The position numbers and the translations under genes are program-made. The notes under the pieces were generated by a model. That model searched no databases. It was not told the DNA's origin and saw nothing but the letters and a program-made list of their open reading frames with translations. A stretch of DNA of 16,173 nucleotides, from assembly GCA_905211265.1 (NCBI GenBank), contig CAJMAC010000026.1:1-16173 (forward strand). The letters are read 5' to 3'. How positions within the stretch are numbered: position 1 is the first letter of the stretch; each line of letters opens with the position of its first letter. This document shows, piece after piece, positions 15,126-16,173 of this stretch. This DNA comes from an uncultured Eubacteriales bacterium (GTDB lineage Bacteria > Bacillota_I > Bacilli_A > RF39 > UBA660).

Positions 15126-15558
15126 TTTTATCTTTTCTCCCTCTAATAAATATATATAAATAACTTATAAATAAATAAACTAAAATAACTTTAATTGCAT
15201 TAATTCTACTTACTACCTTAACACTAACTATTAAACTAGTTAATAATAATACAATACAAAGTAATATATTATAATATATAGCATTAAGTATTAAATCAAA
15301 CTTTTTAGCAAAATTAATTTTATATTTATTCTTATTACTAATAAGCAATAAAATAATTACAACAATATAAGATATTATACTACTAAATAAATCTCCATAT
15401 AATAAATTAAATCCAATTCGATATATTGAACTAATCAAAGGCACAATAAATACTAATTTAATAATTAAACCAATACCAAATATTATATATAATTTTTTAT
15501 TACTAATATTAGAAATAGTAATACTAACTATTATATCATAAAATAAATAAAATACATA
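15094..15558 (-). pseudogene. C-terminal remnant of a polysaccharide flippase-like (MviN/SpoVB-type, MATE-like) membrane protein
   Basis: The frame is open for 154 residues from just after a TAG (15559-15561) to TAA at 15094. The first conventional start is GTG at 15444, giving 116 residues without a ribosome site. Yet the 38 codons before it look coding: SNISNKKLYIIFGIGLIIK and then LVFIVPLISSIYRIGFNLLY make a hydrophobic helix and the loop before the next. With three further membrane segments (about 15320-15400, 15200-15270 and 15130-15190) and the basic tail RGRKDKNERIIIRNKK, this resembles the last four helices of polysaccharide biosynthesis flippases (COG2244-like). I infer that the 5' two-thirds were lost at a junction next to the MFS gene. 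An ATT-initiated small protein is the alternative. Confidence 0.5.
15530..15538 (-). promoter_or_regulatory. Possible promoter -10 element serving argS
   Basis: TGATATAAT on the minus strand (15538-15530) is an extended -10 identical to those upstream of tsaE and the kinase gene, but the -35 (TATGTA at 15558-15553) is poor and the bases lie within the remnant reading frame. Confidence 0.35.
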
Positions 15559-15576
15559 CTAATAAATGGTGATAAC

Positions 15577-16173
15577 ATGAATAATATAAAAAGATATAAT
15601 ATATTTATATTATTATCTACTTTAGCTAGAAACATAGTAGAAGTATTTTCTTCAGTACTGCTATATAAAATGGGCTACTCTCTAAAAGAAATACTACTAT
15701 TTTATTCATTAGTATATTTAACTGGAGCCATAACTAGTACTATAGTAATCTATTTAACTAAAATAATTAAACCTAAATATATATTAATAGTATCCAGTAT
15801 TATCTTTAGTGGTAGTTTCTACTATATGTCTATAATGGATAAAACATTCACTAATCTAATAATATTTAGTATTATCTATGGACTTGGAGCCTATACTTAT
15901 CATACCATAAGACACTATTATGCTATTAAATCTATAAATAATCATGAAAGAAAAGAAATAGGTAGTATTTTAATATATACTAATATAGCCATAGTTCTGT
16001 CTTCAGTAATAGGTACTTATGTAGAAGCTAAACTATCAAAGTTAATACTAGCTATCATCGTAATAATAATATCAGTATTAGCGGTTATACCAATATTTAA
16101 ATATGAAGATAAAACAAATAACAATAAAATAAAAATAGATAAAATAGAAAAAAATAAATTATTATTCTTTATA
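15577..16173 (+). CDS. MFS-type transporter, N-terminal half (3' end outside window)
   Basis: The frame opens at ATG 15577, nine bases after the start of GGTGAT, and runs 199 codons to the right edge without a stop. It shows about six membrane helices: residues 8-30, 38-61, 68-84, 91-110, 129-149 and 154-174. A charged cytoplasmic stretch (176-194) rich in Lys, Asp and Asn follows, as in the central loop of 12-helix major facilitator proteins. Helix 4 carries GLGAYTYHTIRHYYAIKSI and a basic loop NNHERKEIGS precedes helix 5, a common MFS layout. The usual D-R-x-G-R motif after helix 2 is not seen (KIIKPK instead), so the subfamily and substrate are unknown. It is divergent from the flippase remnant and starts 15 bases beyond its in-frame stop. 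Confidence 0.8.
   Translation, partial: MNNIKRYNIFILLSTLARNIVEVFSSVLLYKMGYSLKEILLFYSLVYLTGAITSTIVIYLTKIIKPKYILIVSSIIFSGSFYYMSIMDKTFTNLIIFSIIYGLGAYTYHTIRHYYAIKSINNHERKEIGSILIYTNIAIVLSSVIGTYVEAKLSKLILAIIVIIISVLAVIPIFKYEDKTNNNKIKIDKIEKNKLLFFI

Overview
The window is strongly AT-rich and comes from a low-GC Gram-positive bacterium of the Bacillota. Bacillus-like Shine-Dalgarno sequences, sigma-A promoters with an extended -10, intrinsic terminators, ClpP and a TGS-type nucleoside kinase all point that way. TGG encodes Trp, the reading frames hold without TGA readthrough, and one TGA is used as a stop (tsaE), so the code is standard and not the Mycoplasma code. The style (very AT-rich, compact, small exported proteins with an AWYTF-type signal end) resembles uncultured gut Bacilli such as the RF39-like lineages; that placement is inference. 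Almost everything is on the minus strand; only clpP and a partial MFS gene at the right edge are on plus.

Left part (1-4372, all minus). A partial gene at the edge looks like a transglutaminase-fold protein without its catalytic Cys and His. Next come an exported protein with a TasA/camelysin-type signal end (GTG start), a 44-residue single-pass membrane protein, NAD-dependent glyceraldehyde-3-phosphate dehydrogenase behind a strong promoter set among palindromes, and a TGS-domain nucleoside (uridine-type) kinase. The kinase is divergent from clpP across a 114-base spacer carrying promoters.

Middle (4487-9413). clpP converges on a compact tsaE-tsaB-rimI-tsaD operon, and the two share a long terminator hairpin. 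This operon holds the TsaB/TsaD/TsaE part of the t6A37 tRNA-modification pathway plus the N-acetyltransferase usually found with it; the TsaC/Sua5 enzyme is not in the window. asnB (asparagine synthase, glutamine-hydrolysing) lies upstream of it in the same direction and has its own promoter.

Right part (9493-16173). A three-gene cassette of unrecognised proteins (584, 577 and 97 residues) with 2-nt spacers is bounded by its own promoter and a strong terminator. The two large proteins appear to share a related N-terminal helical domain and differ C-terminally. This is the most novel item in the window. Upstream lie argS and, overlapping its 5' end, what looks like the C-terminal remnant of a polysaccharide flippase without a usable start codon. 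A divergent MFS transporter runs off the right edge.

No tRNA, rRNA, CRISPR array, insertion sequence or integrase was found, and no stretch over 300 bases lacks a gene.
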